A DNA stretch of 64,000 nucleotides from Aquamicrobium sp. (GTDB lineage Bacteria > Pseudomonadota > Alphaproteobacteria > Rhizobiales > Rhizobiaceae): contig JAHHDT010000006.1 of assembly GCA_019739225.1 (NCBI GenBank), forward strand, positions 124,001 to 188,000, given 5' to 3'. The notes under the pieces were generated by a model. It was not told the DNA's origin and searched no databases. It saw nothing but the letters and a program-made list of their open reading frames with translations. The stretch's first letter is position 1, and each line of letters opens with the position of its first letter. The translations under genes were made by a program, and so were the position numbers. Positions 1-9,427 of the stretch are shown piece after piece.

Positions 1-42
1 GGCCACGATCGTCTCCAGATCTTTCAGCGAGAACCCTGACAA
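1..42 (-). CDS. hisE: Phosphoribosyl-ATP pyrophosphatase, N-terminal fragment (cut by window edge)
   Basis: Only the first 14 codons are present. They read M-SGFSLKDLETIVA, which fits the N-terminus of rhizobial HisE. HisE hydrolyses phosphoribosyl-ATP to phosphoribosyl-AMP, the second step of histidine synthesis. The start is a TTG at 42-40, preceded by a strong GGGAGGA ribosome site at about 53-60. It lies 21 bp after the hisF stop and is the last his gene of the operon visible here. The call rests on a short peptide plus gene order, which is standard in this group. Confidence 0.7.
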   Translation of the reverse strand, partial: MSGFSLKDLETIVA

Positions 43-63
43 GGGTGTCTTTCCTCCCGACGT

Positions 64-846
64 TCAGGCGGCGTCGAGCCGCATCGGCAGGCCTGCTTTT
101 GCCATGTGCGCCTTTGCCTGCGCAATGGTGAAGGTGCCGAAATGGAAGATCGAGGCCGCCAGAACGGCGGTCGCGTGGCCGTCGCGGATGCCCTCGACCA
201 GATGGTCCAGCGTGCCGACGCCACCAGACGCGATGACCGGCGCACGCACTGCATCGGCGACTGCGCGGGTGAGCGCGAGATCATAGCCCGCCTTGGTGCC
301 GTCGCGATCCATGGAGGTCAGCAGGATCTCGCCCGCGCCGAGACCGACGACCTTGCGCGCGAACTCGACCGCATCGAGGCCGGTGGCCTGCCGCCCGCCA
401 TGGGTGAAGATTTCCCAGCGATCCGTCTCGTCGGGCTGCGAGACCTTCTTGGCATCGATGGCAACGACGATGCACTGGTTGCCGAACTTGTCGGCCGCTT
501 CGGCGACGAAGTCGGGGTTCTTCACCGCCGCGGTGTTGATCGACACCTTGTCGGCCCCCGCCAGCAGCAGCTTGCGGATGTCGGCCACCGCGCGCACGCC
601 GCCGCCGACGGTGAGCGGCATGAAGCAGTGATCGGCTGTGCGGGCGACCACGTCGAAGATGGTTTCGCGGTTGTCGGAAGACGCGGTGATGTCGAGGAAG
701 CACAGCTCATCGGCGCCGGCTGCGTCATAGGCCCTGGCCGATTCCACCGGGTCGCCGGCATCGATCAGGTCGACAAAGCTGACGCCCTTGACGACGCGGC
801 CGTCCTTAACGTCGAGGCACGGGATGACACGGGCCTTAAGGGTCAT
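64..846 (-). CDS. hisF: Imidazole glycerol phosphate synthase cyclase subunit HisF
   Basis: 260 residues, the normal length. HisF uses ammonia delivered by HisH to convert PRFAR into imidazole glycerol phosphate and AICAR (histidine synthesis, cytoplasm). It is a (beta/alpha)8 barrel. The two catalytic aspartates are visible as D12 in PCLDVKDG and D131 in VVAIDAKK, and the phosphate-binding GGG and SGGV loops are present. Its start overlaps the hisA stop by 4 bp, which suggests translational coupling. Confidence 0.98.
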   Translation of the reverse strand: MTLKARVIPCLDVKDGRVVKGVSFVDLIDAGDPVESARAYDAAGADELCFLDITASSDNRETIFDVVARTADHCFMPLTVGGGVRAVADIRKLLLAGADKVSINTAAVKNPDFVAEAADKFGNQCIVVAIDAKKVSQPDETDRWEIFTHGGRQATGLDAVEFARKVVGLGAGEILLTSMDRDGTKAGYDLALTRAVADAVRAPVIASGGVGTLDHLVEGIRDGHATAVLAASIFHFGTFTIAQAKAHMAKAGLPMRLDAA

Positions 847-1586
847 GCCGCGCGCTCCCGCGCTTCACGCAGGATCGCCAGCGCTTCTTCCGGGTCGATG
901 CGGCCGTCATAGAGGGCGCGGCCGGAGATGGCGCCTTCGAGCCGGCGCGCGTCGGGCATGGTCATGCGCACGATATCGGCGATGGACGCGAGTCCACCGG
1001 ATGCGATGACGGGAATGGAGACGGCTTCGGCAAGGTCGATCGTCGCGTCCCAGTTGATGCCGGCCAGCACGCCGTCGCGGTCGATGTCCGTGTATATGAT
1101 GGCGGCGACACCGGCGCCTTCGAACTTCTTCGCGAGCTCGATCGCGCCCAGCGAGGAGGCTTCGGCCCAGCCCTCGACGGCAACCTTGCCGCCACGCGCG
1201 TCGATGCCGACGGCGACCTTGCCCGGAAACGCCTTGCAGGCTTCCTTCACCAGATCTGGATCGCGCACCGCGACCGTGCCAAGGATCACCCGCGCCAGCC
1301 CCTTTGCCAGCCACGCCTCGATATGCGCCAGCGAGCGGATACCGCCGCCAAGCTGCACCGGGTTCTTCGTCGCCTTCAGGATCGCCTCGACCGCCTCGCC
1401 GTTGCGGCTTTCGCCGGCGAAGGCGCCGTCGAGATCGACCACATGCAGCCACTCGAAACCCTGCTCCTCGAAGGCGCGCGCCTGAGCGGCGGGATCGGCG
1501 TTATAGACCGTGGCGCTGTCCATCTCGCCCAGCTTGAGACGGACGCACTGGCCTTGCTTCAGATCGATGGCAGGAAAAAGTATCAA
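843..1586 (-). CDS. hisA: Phosphoribosylformimino-5-aminoimidazole carboxamide ribotide isomerase HisA
   Basis: HisA isomerises ProFAR to PRFAR, the substrate of HisF-HisH. The frame stays open to a TTG at 1613, but I choose the TTG at 1586. It gives [10 protein letters not shown] at the N-terminus, puts the catalytic aspartates at the canonical D8 and D129, and starts just after the stop of the preceding gene instead of overlapping it by 23 bp. A GAAGG lies upstream, at slightly long spacing. Length is 247 residues with this start, 256 with the other. Confidence 0.95.
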   Translation of the reverse strand: MILFPAIDLKQGQCVRLKLGEMDSATVYNADPAAQARAFEEQGFEWLHVVDLDGAFAGESRNGEAVEAILKATKNPVQLGGGIRSLAHIEAWLAKGLARVILGTVAVRDPDLVKEACKAFPGKVAVGIDARGGKVAVEGWAEASSLGAIELAKKFEGAGVAAIIYTDIDRDGVLAGINWDATIDLAEAVSIPVIASGGLASIADIVRMTMPDARRLEGAISGRALYDGRIDPEEALAILREARERAA

Positions 1587-1590
1587 CGGA

Positions 1591-1881
1591 TCATACGCCT
1601 TCGACGATGGCAAAGTGAGTGTTCGAGAATTGCTGGCGCAGCTTCAATGCCGCTTGATATTCCGGCGAATGGTAGCAGTCGAGCGCAGTCTGGTAGTCCT
1701 TGAACTCGATGACCACCAGCCGCGATGCCGCCGGGCCTTCGAAGACTTCGCACTGTCCGCCGCGCACAAGGAACTTCGCGCCGTATTTCTCGAAGGCGGC
1801 AGCGTTTGCCGCGACGTATTGCGGATAGCCATCGGGATCGGTCACGTCGACCATGCCCATCCAGTAACCCTTCTTGCTCAT
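1591..1881 (-). CDS. DUF1330 family protein inside the his operon
   Basis: 96 residues. It has the look of the DUF1330 family, a small dimeric alpha/beta-barrel (ferredoxin-like) fold: a [19 protein letters not shown] start, then [23 protein letters not shown] in the second half. No enzymatic role is established for the family. It sits between hisH and hisA, a few bases from each, so it is co-transcribed with histidine genes. Whether it contributes to histidine synthesis is unknown. Confidence 0.85.
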   Translation of the reverse strand: MSKKGYWMGMVDVTDPDGYPQYVAANAAAFEKYGAKFLVRGGQCEVFEGPAASRLVVIEFKDYQTALDCYHSPEYQAALKLRQQFSNTHFAIVEGV

Positions 1882-1891
1882 GGCGTCCTCC

Positions 1892-2542
1892 TCACGGTTT
1901 CCATCGCAGGAAATTGGCGATCAGGGCCAGGCCGAGCGCCTGGCTCTTTTCGGGGTGGAACTGGGTTCCAGCCATGTTCTCGCGCGCGACCAGGGCCGTT
2001 AAGGGACCGCCATATTCGGTGACCGCAACGACATCCTCCGCGCGCTCCGCGTCGAGATGGTAGGAGTGGACGAAATAGGCATGCAGCCCGTCCTCGCCGG
2101 TGCGGATGCCTGCCAGAAGCGGATGATCGTGTTTCACGTGAATCGTGTTCCAGCCGATCTGCGGGATTTTCAGCGAAGCATCGGAAGGCTCGATCTCCTT
2201 CACGTCGCCGGCGATCCAGCCGAAGCCGTTGGTGATGGTCTTTTCCAGTCCGCGCGACGACATCAACTGCATGCCGACACAGATGCCGAGGAACGGCCGG
2301 CCGCGATGGGTCACGACTTCCTCGATCGCCGACACCATACCCGGCACGGCATCGAGCCCTGCCCGGCAATCGGCATAGGCGCCAACACCCGGCAACACGA
2401 TGCGGTCGGCACTTCTCACCCGCTCCGAGTCCGCCGTCAGGTCGATCTCGGCGGCGATGCCCGCCTCGCGCGCGGCCCGCTCGAAAGCCTTGGTCGCCGA
2501 GCGCAGATTACCGGACCCGTAGTCGATGATTGCAACGCGCAT
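1892..2542 (-). CDS. hisH: Imidazole glycerol phosphate synthase glutaminase subunit HisH
   Basis: 216 residues. HisH is the class I glutamine amidotransferase that feeds ammonia to HisF. The start [15 protein letters not shown] is canonical, so the longer open frame to 2716 is not used. The nucleophile is C88 in GICVGMQ. The His/Glu of the triad is in QFHPEKSQ near the C-terminus. The ATG lies 1 bp after the stop of the DUF2628 gene. A parS-like 14-mer (2131-2144) is embedded in the coding sequence. Confidence 0.97.
   Translation of the reverse strand: MRVAIIDYGSGNLRSATKAFERAAREAGIAAEIDLTADSERVRSADRIVLPGVGAYADCRAGLDAVPGMVSAIEEVVTHRGRPFLGICVGMQLMSSRGLEKTITNGFGWIAGDVKEIEPSDASLKIPQIGWNTIHVKHDHPLLAGIRTGEDGLHAYFVHSYHLDAERAEDVVAVTEYGGPLTALVARENMAGTQFHPEKSQALGLALIANFLRWKP
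2131..2144. promoter_or_regulatory. parS-like site inside hisH (13/14)
   Basis: GTTTCACGTGAATC differs from the palindromic parS core GTTTCACGTGAAAC at one position. The same variant 14-mer recurs at 12621-12634. Both lie on the side of the putative origin opposite to parAB. ParB binding is inferred from sequence only. Confidence 0.5.
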
Positions 2543-2543
2543 C

Positions 2544-3029
2544 TCAGTTTCGCCCCGGATAGCCGAGCATGCCGAGCGCAGGGCCCGAGCGGGTCGGGGT
2601 CGCACGCTGGGCGGCCAGGACCGGAGCCTGCGGAACGGCATCGGAGACAGTGTCCCGCGCGACGTGGCCGGGGCCAATATCTGCGAGATAGCGGATCTCC
2701 GCATCGCGCGCGTCACCAGCCTCGACCACGCCCCATTCGCGCCAGCCGCGCCGGCGCAGGGCTGCCAGCCTCAGAGCCGATCCCTCAAGGCCGACGAAAA
2801 GCGCAAGCATAAGCGATGCGAGCGAAGCCGTGCCGCTGCCCCACCAGGCACCCAACAGCCCGATCACAAAGCCTGCGAGCACAACGGCCAGCGTCTCCAG
2901 CCACAGCCGGTGAACGAGCAGCCAGATCGCCGGCAGCAGAAAGGCGAGGATATGAAAACCGTCGCGCACGATGACGGCCCTCTCCTCGGCGGCGCGGCCG
3001 GGCGGCTCCATTACAACAAAACTAGCCAT
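2544..3029 (-). CDS. DUF2628 domain membrane protein
   Basis: 161 residues. Two to three hydrophobic segments are visible (around [38 protein letters not shown], and [19 protein letters not shown]), followed by a hydrophilic tail of about 70 residues rich in Ala and Arg. This matches DUF2628 proteins, which rhizobia often carry between hisB and hisH. The function is unknown. It is 9 bp after hisB and 1 bp before hisH, so it is part of the his operon. Confidence 0.85.
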   Translation of the reverse strand: MASFVVMEPPGRAAEERAVIVRDGFHILAFLLPAIWLLVHRLWLETLAVVLAGFVIGLLGAWWGSGTASLASLMLALFVGLEGSALRLAALRRRGWREWGVVEAGDARDAEIRYLADIGPGHVARDTVSDAVPQAPVLAAQRATPTRSGPALGMLGYPGRN

Positions 3030-3038
3030 GGCGAACGC

Positions 3039-3644
3039 TCATCCGTTCAGGGTGCCCTTGGTGGAAGGGATCGCTCCCTCCTGGCGCGGGTCCGGTTCTA
3101 TCGCGGCGCGCAGCGCGCGGGCCACCGCCTTGAAGCAGGTCTCCGCGATATGGTGATTGTTGGCGCCATAATGGTTCATCACATGCATCGTGATGCCGGC
3201 GTTTTGCGCAAGCGCCTGGAAGAACTCGCGCACCAGCTCGGTGTCGAAGGTTCCGATCTTCGGCGCACTGAACGCCACGTTCCACACAAGGAACGGCCGG
3301 CCGGAAACGTCGACCGCCGCCTTGGTCAAGGTCTCGTCCATGGCAAGGTCTATCGATGCGTAGCGGGTGATGCCGCGACGCTCGCCGAGTGCGCGCGCCA
3401 GAGCCTGGCCGATCGCGATGCCGGTATCCTCGACCGTGTGGTGGTCGTCGATATGCAGGTCGCCCTTCGCCTCGATCTTCATGTCGATCAGCGAGTGGCG
3501 GGCAAGCTGGTCGAGCATATGGTCGAAGAAGCCGACGCCGGTCGAGATTTCCGACGCGCCCTTGCCATCGAGATCGACAGAAACGGCGATCTCGGTTTCC
3601 TTGGTCTTGCGCGCGACGCTCGCTTTGCGCTCGGGGCTGGCCAT
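3039..3644 (-). CDS. hisB: Imidazoleglycerol-phosphate dehydratase HisB
   Basis: 201 residues, monofunctional form without a phosphatase domain. It dehydrates imidazole glycerol phosphate to imidazole acetol phosphate. The metal-binding motifs [12 protein letters not shown] and [16 protein letters not shown] are present, as is [15 protein letters not shown] near the N-terminus. It is the first gene of the minus-strand his operon, and its promoter must lie in the divergent gap shared with hslV (3645-3808). Confidence 0.97.
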   Translation of the reverse strand: MASPERKASVARKTKETEIAVSVDLDGKGASEISTGVGFFDHMLDQLARHSLIDMKIEAKGDLHIDDHHTVEDTGIAIGQALARALGERRGITRYASIDLAMDETLTKAAVDVSGRPFLVWNVAFSAPKIGTFDTELVREFFQALAQNAGITMHVMNHYGANNHHIAETCFKAVARALRAAIEPDPRQEGAIPSTKGTLNG

Positions 3645-3717
3645 GCTGGGCGACCTTTCCTGCTTCTGGGCGAAAGCCTCTTATCAGCATGCCCCGCCGA
3701 TTGCCAGCGGCGGCGAT

Positions 3718-3745
3718 TTGCATTCGCGGCCCGGGCGCATACATA
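3718..3745 (+). promoter_or_regulatory. Candidate hslV promoter
   Basis: TTGCAT (3718-3723) and TACATA (3740-3745) are separated by 16 bp, upstream of hslV. The elements resemble a housekeeping or RpoH-type promoter. hslVU is a heat-shock operon in many bacteria, so RpoH control would be natural, but the match is loose. Confidence 0.4.
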
Positions 3746-3808
3746 AGCCTTCACGCGGCCGGCGCTGCACTGACCCGAAGGCCGGCTGAAGGCAGTATCG
3801 GAGTTGAT

Positions 3809-4357
3809 ATGTCGAATGAACCGACCATGCACGCGACGACGATCGTCACCGTGCGCAAGAACGACAAGGTTGTGATCGCCGGCGACGGGCAGGTAAGCCT
3901 CGGCCAGACGGTCATGAAGGGCAACGCGCGCAAGGTGCGCCGGCTCGGCAAGGGCAACGTCATCGCCGGCTTTGCCGGTGCAACCGCGGACGCATTCACC
4001 CTGCTCGAGAGGCTCGAAGCCAAGCTCGAACAATATCCCGACCAGCTCACCCGCGCCTGCGTCGAGCTCGCAAAGGACTGGCGCACCGACCGCTACCTGC
4101 GCCGGCTGGAAGCGATGATGCTGGTCGCCGACAAGAACGTGACGCTCGCGCTGACCGGCACCGGCGACGTTCTGGAGCCGGAGCACGGTGTGATGGCCAT
4201 CGGTTCGGGCGGCAACTATGCGCTGGCAGCCGCGCGCGCGCTGATCGATACGGACAAGAGCGCTGAGGAGATCGCCCGCAAGGCGATGGAGATCGCGGCC
4301 GACATCTGCGTCTACACCAACGACAACGTCGTGATCGAAACGCTCGATGCAGAGTAA
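3809..4357 (+). CDS. hslV: ATP-dependent protease proteolytic subunit HslV (ClpQ)
   Basis: 182 residues. HslV is the threonine peptidase core of the HslUV protease. The mature catalytic threonine is T10 in HATTIVTV, so a short propeptide MSNEPTMHA should be removed. [33 protein letters not shown] and [10 protein letters not shown] are family motifs. The ATG has GGAG 6 bp upstream. It overlaps the following GNAT gene by 11 bp, and hslU comes two genes later, an arrangement seen in rhizobia. Confidence 0.97.
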   Translation: MSNEPTMHATTIVTVRKNDKVVIAGDGQVSLGQTVMKGNARKVRRLGKGNVIAGFAGATADAFTLLERLEAKLEQYPDQLTRACVELAKDWRTDRYLRRLEAMMLVADKNVTLALTGTGDVLEPEHGVMAIGSGGNYALAAARALIDTDKSAEEIARKAMEIAADICVYTNDNVVIETLDAE

Positions 4358-4880
4358 CCAACCCGAGATCGCGTTCCGTCCCGTGGAGCGCGAAGACTAC
4401 GAGACGCTGCGCGGCTGGCTGAACCAGCCGCACATGCGCGAATGGTGGGGCGACCCGGAGGAGGAGCTGGGCTTCATCCGCGAAATGGTCGAAGGGCGCG
4501 ACACCACGCGGCCGTTTCTCTTCATGCTCGACGGGACGCCCATCGGCTATATCCAGTACTGGTTCATCGGCCATCACCAGAACGAGGAATGGATCAAGGA
4601 CAACCCGTGGCTGACGGAGTTCCCGTCCGACGCGGTCGGCGTGGACCTTTCCATAGGCGATCCGGCCCTGCTGTCGAAGGGTTATGGATCGGCCGTTGTG
4701 AAGGCTTTCGTCGCCCGTCTGCTCGAAGAGGGCCACAGGACCATCATCATCGATCCCGACCCCACCAACCATCGTGCAGTCCGCGCCTATGAAAAGGCCG
4801 GATTCCGCACCATCCCGCATCTCGAGGGGCGCACCGGCGACACACTCCTCATGAAGTATGTGTCGGATTTCGCAGCCTGA
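4347..4880 (+). CDS. GNAT acetyltransferase, AAC(6')-like
   Basis: 177 residues of the GNAT fold resembling the aminoglycoside 6'-N-acetyltransferase / AacA4 branch: [21 protein letters not shown] at the start, a WW-GDP segment, and the acetyl-CoA region [14 protein letters not shown] followed by [15 protein letters not shown]. It overlaps the end of hslV by 11 bp and sits inside the hslV-hslU locus. The substrate is unknown. A housekeeping role is at least as likely as drug modification. Confidence 0.88.
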   Translation: MQSNQPEIAFRPVEREDYETLRGWLNQPHMREWWGDPEEELGFIREMVEGRDTTRPFLFMLDGTPIGYIQYWFIGHHQNEEWIKDNPWLTEFPSDAVGVDLSIGDPALLSKGYGSAVVKAFVARLLEEGHRTIIIDPDPTNHRAVRAYEKAGFRTIPHLEGRTGDTLLMKYVSDFAA

Positions 4881-4953
4881 GTGCGGACGTGCGTGACGGA
4901 CCTGTTGCGCGCCTGCATAATGGCGGAACACCCGCTCGCGAGGACAGCCAGCA

Positions 4954-6111
4954 TTGATCAGCATTGAAACGCTCGAAAGCGCTGTGGCGAACGGAGTGAT
5001 CACGGCAGATCAGCGCGACCGGCTCTATGCCATCGAACGCGGCCTGGAACCGGCGGAGACCGACGAAGGCACCGAAGAGAACCTGCGCCTGATCGGCGGC
5101 GGCAACGACCTTTTCGTCACCGTCGGCATCGTTCTTCTCACCGCGGGGTTCTATTTTGTCCTGAATACGACGATCACAGGACAACCAATTTTGATCGCCG
5201 GGCTGCTGGCCGCATTCTCGTGGATCGTCGCGGAATTCGTCACGCGGCAGCGGCGTATGAAGCTGTCTTCAACCGTGCTGAGCCTCGCCTTCACCATTGC
5301 TGCGGTTGTTGGATTATCGCTGCTTGCCAATGGCAGCTATCCGATGCGGCGGCCGGATTCGTTATGGCAGCTGCTGGCTTTGCGGCAGATGGTAGCCCCG
5401 GCCGGCTACATCGTATTCGGCGGAACGATAGCGGCGGCGATCCTCTATTTCTGGCGCTTTCGCGTTCCGGTTCTCGCCGGCGTGATCGCGATCGCCGCGA
5501 CGCTGCTGGCGTTCCTGCAGACCGCCTTGCTGCTTTACGATGGCGTTGCAGCCGGCGCCGTCGCAGCTCCCCAGATCGAGGACATGCCGGAACTGCTGCG
5601 TGCGGCGCTCTATATGCCGCTGGTCTGCGGCCTCATCGTCTTTGGCGCGGCCGTGCTGCTCGATCTGCATGACCGCGAACGGAGGACTATCTGGTCTGAC
5701 TGCGCGTTCTGGCTGCATGTAGTATCGGCGCCGATGCTCGTGCATCCGCTGTTCATCATGGCCACCGGCCAAGACGTGGTTCTGGGCAATATCGAGCCGG
5801 ACGGAAACGCATCAATCATGCTGGGCGTGCTCATCCTCGGTTTCGTCTATGTAGCGCTGGCGATCGACCGTCGCTCGCTGCTGGTGCCGACGCTTGCCTA
5901 TTTCGGCTCGCTCGGGATCTACTACCTGATCAATTCCACCGCCAACACGACCGGAATCCCGCCCTTCGCGCTGATTCTGCTTGTCGTCGGAACATTGATC
6001 ATCATCTTTGGCGCCGGCTGGCAGCACATCCGAAACTTGATCGTGCGCCCGACTCTCCCCACATCCCTGCTCAACAAGCTCCCTCCCATCAAGGTTCAAG
6101 CGTACAAGTAG
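4954..6111 (+). CDS. DUF2157 polytopic membrane protein
   Basis: 385 residues with about ten hydrophobic segments and a cytoplasmic-looking N-terminal part (ESAVANGVITADQRDRLYAIERG) followed by LRLIGGGNDLFVTVGIVLLTAG, typical of DUF2157 proteins. The function is unknown. The start is a TTG with GAGGA about 10 bp upstream. The stop codon is directly followed by the hslU ATG, so hslU translation may depend on this gene. Confidence 0.85.
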   Translation: MISIETLESAVANGVITADQRDRLYAIERGLEPAETDEGTEENLRLIGGGNDLFVTVGIVLLTAGFYFVLNTTITGQPILIAGLLAAFSWIVAEFVTRQRRMKLSSTVLSLAFTIAAVVGLSLLANGSYPMRRPDSLWQLLALRQMVAPAGYIVFGGTIAAAILYFWRFRVPVLAGVIAIAATLLAFLQTALLLYDGVAAGAVAAPQIEDMPELLRAALYMPLVCGLIVFGAAVLLDLHDRERRTIWSDCAFWLHVVSAPMLVHPLFIMATGQDVVLGNIEPDGNASIMLGVLILGFVYVALAIDRRSLLVPTLAYFGSLGIYYLINSTANTTGIPPFALILLVVGTLIIIFGAGWQHIRNLIVRPTLPTSLLNKLPPIKVQAYK

Positions 6112-7422
6112 ATGACCACTTTTTCTCCCCGCGAGATCGTTTCCGAACTCGATCGCTACATCATCGGCCAGAAGGACGCTAAGCGCGCCGTGGCCATTGC
6201 GCTGCGCAACCGCTGGCGGCGCCAGCAGCTCGAAGGCCAGTTGCGCGAAGAGGTGATGCCCAAGAATATCCTGATGATCGGGCCGACGGGTGTCGGCAAG
6301 ACAGAAATCTCCCGGCGGCTGGCGAAGCTTGCGGGTGCGCCTTTCATCAAGGTCGAGGCGACCAAGTTCACCGAGGTCGGCTATGTCGGCCGCGACGTTG
6401 AGCAGATCATCCGCGATCTCGTCGAGGCGGCCATCGGCCTCACGCGCGAGAAGATGCGCGAAGACGTCAAGGCAAGGGCGCACCTCAACGCCGAGGAACG
6501 CGTGCTGGAGGCGCTGGTAGGCAAGAATGCCAGCCCGGCTACGCGCGACTCCTTCCGCCGCAAGCTGCGTGACAACGAGCTGGACGACAAGGAAATCGAG
6601 GTCGAGGTTGCCGACACCGGCACGGGCGGCATGCCCGGCTTCGAAGTTCCGGGAATGCCCGGCGCGAATATCGGCGTGCTCAATATCAACGACATGCTGC
6701 AAAAGGCCATGGGCGGCCAGCGCACCAAGATGCGCAAGACCACCGTCAAGGAATCCTACGGCCTGCTGATCAACGACGAGTCCGACAAGCTGCTCGACCA
6801 GGACGAGGTGGTGCGCCGGGCGCTCGAATCGACGGAGAATGACGGCATCGTCTTCCTCGACGAGATCGACAAGGTGGCCGCGCGCAGCGACATTTCCGGC
6901 GGTCCCTCCAGGGAGGGCGTCCAGCGTGACCTGCTGCCTCTCGTCGAAGGCACCACGGTGGCGACGAAATACGGTCCGGTGAAGACCGACCACATCCTGT
7001 TCATCGCCTCCGGCGCCTTCCACGTTGCCAAGCCGTCCGATCTGCTGCCCGAGCTGCAGGGCCGGCTGCCGATCCGTGTCGAGCTGCGCGCGCTGGAGAA
7101 AGACGACTTCCGCCGCATCCTCACGGAAACCGAGGCGAGCCTCATCAAGCAATATGTGGCGCTGATGGAGACCGAGGGTGTCGCACTCAACTTCACCGAC
7201 GATGCGATCGATCGGCTGGCAGGCATAGCCGTCGATCTGAATGCAAGCGTCGAAAACATCGGCGCCCGCCGCCTGCAGACCGTGATGGAGCGGGTGCTCG
7301 ACGACATCTCCTTCAACGCGCCCGACAAGTCCGGGTCGGAGGTAACAATCGATGCCGGCTATGTGGACACGAATGTAGGCGACCTCGCCAAGAACACGGA
7401 CCTGTCGCGGTTCATCCTGTAG
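6112..7422 (+). CDS. hslU: ATP-dependent protease ATPase subunit HslU (ClpY)
   Basis: 436 residues. HslU is the AAA+ unfoldase ring that feeds HslV. Walker A is GPTGVGKT at 57-64 and Walker B is VFLDEID at 247-253. The I-domain lies between them. The sensor-2 region ends in [18 protein letters not shown], and the C-terminus is LSRFIL, the tail that docks into HslV. The start immediately abuts the stop of the DUF2157 gene. Confidence 0.98.
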   Translation: MTTFSPREIVSELDRYIIGQKDAKRAVAIALRNRWRRQQLEGQLREEVMPKNILMIGPTGVGKTEISRRLAKLAGAPFIKVEATKFTEVGYVGRDVEQIIRDLVEAAIGLTREKMREDVKARAHLNAEERVLEALVGKNASPATRDSFRRKLRDNELDDKEIEVEVADTGTGGMPGFEVPGMPGANIGVLNINDMLQKAMGGQRTKMRKTTVKESYGLLINDESDKLLDQDEVVRRALESTENDGIVFLDEIDKVAARSDISGGPSREGVQRDLLPLVEGTTVATKYGPVKTDHILFIASGAFHVAKPSDLLPELQGRLPIRVELRALEKDDFRRILTETEASLIKQYVALMETEGVALNFTDDAIDRLAGIAVDLNASVENIGARRLQTVMERVLDDISFNAPDKSGSEVTIDAGYVDTNVGDLAKNTDLSRFIL

Positions 7423-7538
7423 GCTGCATTTCGTTATTCGAGAGCCCTGACGAGAGATTGAACGCGGGGCTCTCGACTCCTCCTGCCGCAGCAACTATTT
7501 TCGCCGGCCTGTCTTCCTCCATCTTCACAAGGTCGGAA

Positions 7539-8498
7539 ATGAACCCTGCAGTGCGGCTCCTCGTATGCCTGTGCCTGGTCGCGACAAGCGCGCCGGCTGT
7601 CGCGGCAACGCTGGTACCGGCCGGAAACCGCTTTGAAGAGCAGCCGCAGGTGCCTGCCGCTTCGGCAAACCGCACGCGCGCGGCGAAATCGACCTACGAA
7701 GCAAAATACAAAAAGGTCTACGCACTGCTGGAGAGCGACAGCGGTCTGCGAGACAAGATCAGAAAAGTGGCTGCCCAATACAAGATCGACCCGCTTCACA
7801 TGGCGGGCGCGATCGTGGGCGAGCATACCTACAACGTCGACGCCTATGACCGACTGCAGACCTACTATGTGAAGGCCGTCTCCTACCTCAAGACGAGCTT
7901 CAACTTTTCGCATAACGGAGAAAGTGTCGGTGACTTCATCGAACGCCCGCAATTCGCGGAATGCGCGGAATTATCCGACAGCTACGACCTCTGGTCCTGC
8001 CGGGAGGCGGTATGGGACAAGGAATTCCGCGGCAAGACGGTAGACGGCGCAAGCTTTCCGAACGACCGTTTCAGCGCGGTGTTCTTCCAGCCATTCTATG
8101 CAGGGCAGACCTTCGGCATCGGCCAGCTCAACCCGCTGACGGCGCTTCAGATGAGCGATCTCGTGACCAAGGTGTCTGGCCTGCCGAAGCTGGACCATGA
8201 GGATCCCCAACAGGTCTACCGCACGATCATGGACCCGGACCTGACGCTCGCCTATGTGGCTGCGACGCTGAAGAAGTCGATCGAGGCCTATCGCGACATC
8301 GCAGGCTACGACATTTCGAAGAATCCGGGCATAACGGCAACACTGTACAATATCGGCAATCCCGAGCAGCGCGCGCAGGCGCTCAAGGCGGAGAACCGCA
8401 AGCGCCGAAGCGCCGGCCAGCCTGCCCGGCTGCCGGAAGAGAACTATTACGGCTGGCTGGTCAACGACAAGCTGGACGAGCTGAAAGAGCTTTTCTGA
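7539..8498 (+). CDS. DUF1402 family secreted protein, lysozyme-like features
   Basis: 319 residues. The ATG at 7539 has AAGGTCGGA upstream and opens a signal peptide (NPAVRLLVCLCLVATSAPAVAA, cleavage near residue 23), so the longer open frame from 7458 is not used. DUF1402 is a rhizobial family without assigned function. I see three lytic-transglycosylase-like elements in order: a glutamate in AIVGEHTYN (E95), GIGQLNPLTA (193-202) and ATLYNIGNP (267-275). These recall E-S, G-L-Q-x-P-x-T-A and AYNAG of SLT enzymes. This fold assignment is inference. Confidence 0.85.
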   Translation: MNPAVRLLVCLCLVATSAPAVAATLVPAGNRFEEQPQVPAASANRTRAAKSTYEAKYKKVYALLESDSGLRDKIRKVAAQYKIDPLHMAGAIVGEHTYNVDAYDRLQTYYVKAVSYLKTSFNFSHNGESVGDFIERPQFAECAELSDSYDLWSCREAVWDKEFRGKTVDGASFPNDRFSAVFFQPFYAGQTFGIGQLNPLTALQMSDLVTKVSGLPKLDHEDPQQVYRTIMDPDLTLAYVAATLKKSIEAYRDIAGYDISKNPGITATLYNIGNPEQRAQALKAENRKRRSAGQPARLPEENYYGWLVNDKLDELKELF

Positions 8499-8501
8499 AG
8501 A

Positions 8502-8876
8502 TCAACGGCGCTTGCCGCGTTCCCGCATCTCGGCCAACCGGCGGAGCAGGTCCCCTATCTCGTCGTCTTCGAGGCTCGCGATCTGGGATGCAAGGCGGTT
8601 GGCCAGCAGCGTTGCCGAGGCCGACAGTCCGGTCGTGTCGACCACCACCCGGGGGTGGGAGCTTTCCGCAACCCGCTGCAATTCCTCGGCTTCGTCCCAG
8701 ATGATGTTGAAATAGCCGACGATCTTCTGCACCAGCGGCCAGCTCGGCGCGCCGCGCCTGCCATGCTCCAGCGCCGACAGATAGGCGGCGCTGATGCCGA
8801 GAGCGGCCGCCATCTCCTTCTGGGTGACGCCCTTTCGTGCGCGCAGGTCGCGCATCCTTGCACCGAACGGCGTCAT
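8502..8876 (-). CDS. XRE-family helix-turn-helix regulator
   Basis: 124 residues. The N-terminal Cro/CI-type HTH is at about 6-60 (MRDLRARKGVTQKEMAAALGISAAYLSALEHGRRG). The C-terminal half has no recognised domain. It is the last gene of the Tim44-like/mltA/smr set and overlaps smr by 4 bp. It converges on the DUF1402 gene with a 3 bp gap. Its target is unknown; control of its own operon is a reasonable guess. Confidence 0.9.
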   Translation of the reverse strand: MTPFGARMRDLRARKGVTQKEMAAALGISAAYLSALEHGRRGAPSWPLVQKIVGYFNIIWDEAEELQRVAESSHPRVVVDTTGLSASATLLANRLASQIASLEDDEIGDLLRRLAEMRERGKRR

Positions 8877-9427
8877 CCCGCGCCTCCGGACCGTCGCAGC
8901 CGCACGTAGAGCGCGCCCGATCCGCCGTGCCTTCGCGCCGCATCTTCATGCGCGCTGACCAGCGCGCGAAACGGCGGTGTCGCAAACCAGGCCGGAACCG
9001 CCCTGCGCAAGACACCATCTGAGCCAAGGGACGAGCCCTTGCCCGTGACGACCAGGACATGACGGCGTCCGTCGGCATAAGCGCGGTGCAGGAAGGAGAG
9101 CAACAGCGTATGCGCCTCGCTCTGCGTCAGGCCGTGGAGGTCGACCTTGCCTTCGATCGGCAATCGACCCTTTGCCAGTTTTTCGCGTACCGGGGCGTCG
9201 AGCCTGTGCTGTCTTGCATGGTTGGCCGGACGGTTCGGTTCGGGCGCCTGCGCCTCGCGGCGCGTAGAGCCGGACTTAAGCGGTGCGTCAAGCAGGGTGG
9301 CGAAGTCTTCGGCAGGCGGTGCCTCCTCGTCGACCGCCTTTCCGGGTAACGGCGTCGCCGAGCGCGCGACCCTGCCCCACAGTATGCGGTCTTCCATCGA
9401 AAGCTTCTTGTCCGATGGCGCAGTCAT
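8873..9427 (-). CDS. Smr/MutS2 domain protein
   Basis: 184 residues. The C-terminal Smr domain shows KVDLHGLTQSEAH (94-106) and VLVVTGKGSS (124-133), the DLHG and TGKG signatures of this nuclease-like fold. The first 80 residues are charged and low in complexity. I choose the ATG at 9427 (MTAPSDKKLSMEDRILWG) over a longer frame to 9487 because it overlaps mltA by only 4 bp. Smr domains cut or bind nucleic acid; the role of stand-alone Smr proteins in this group is unclear. Confidence 0.9.
   Translation of the reverse strand: MTAPSDKKLSMEDRILWGRVARSATPLPGKAVDEEAPPAEDFATLLDAPLKSGSTRREAQAPEPNRPANHARQHRLDAPVREKLAKGRLPIEGKVDLHGLTQSEAHTLLLSFLHRAYADGRRHVLVVTGKGSSLGSDGVLRRAVPAWFATPPFRALVSAHEDAARRHGGSGALYVRLRRSGGAG

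Noticed and set aside
4347-4880. Aminoglycoside resistance gene.
   Set aside because: The protein resembles AAC(6') but sits in the hslVU locus as a normal rhizobial gene; resistance cannot be claimed from sequence.
5812-7494. 560-codon open frame on the minus strand.
   Set aside because: Antisense shadow of hslU.
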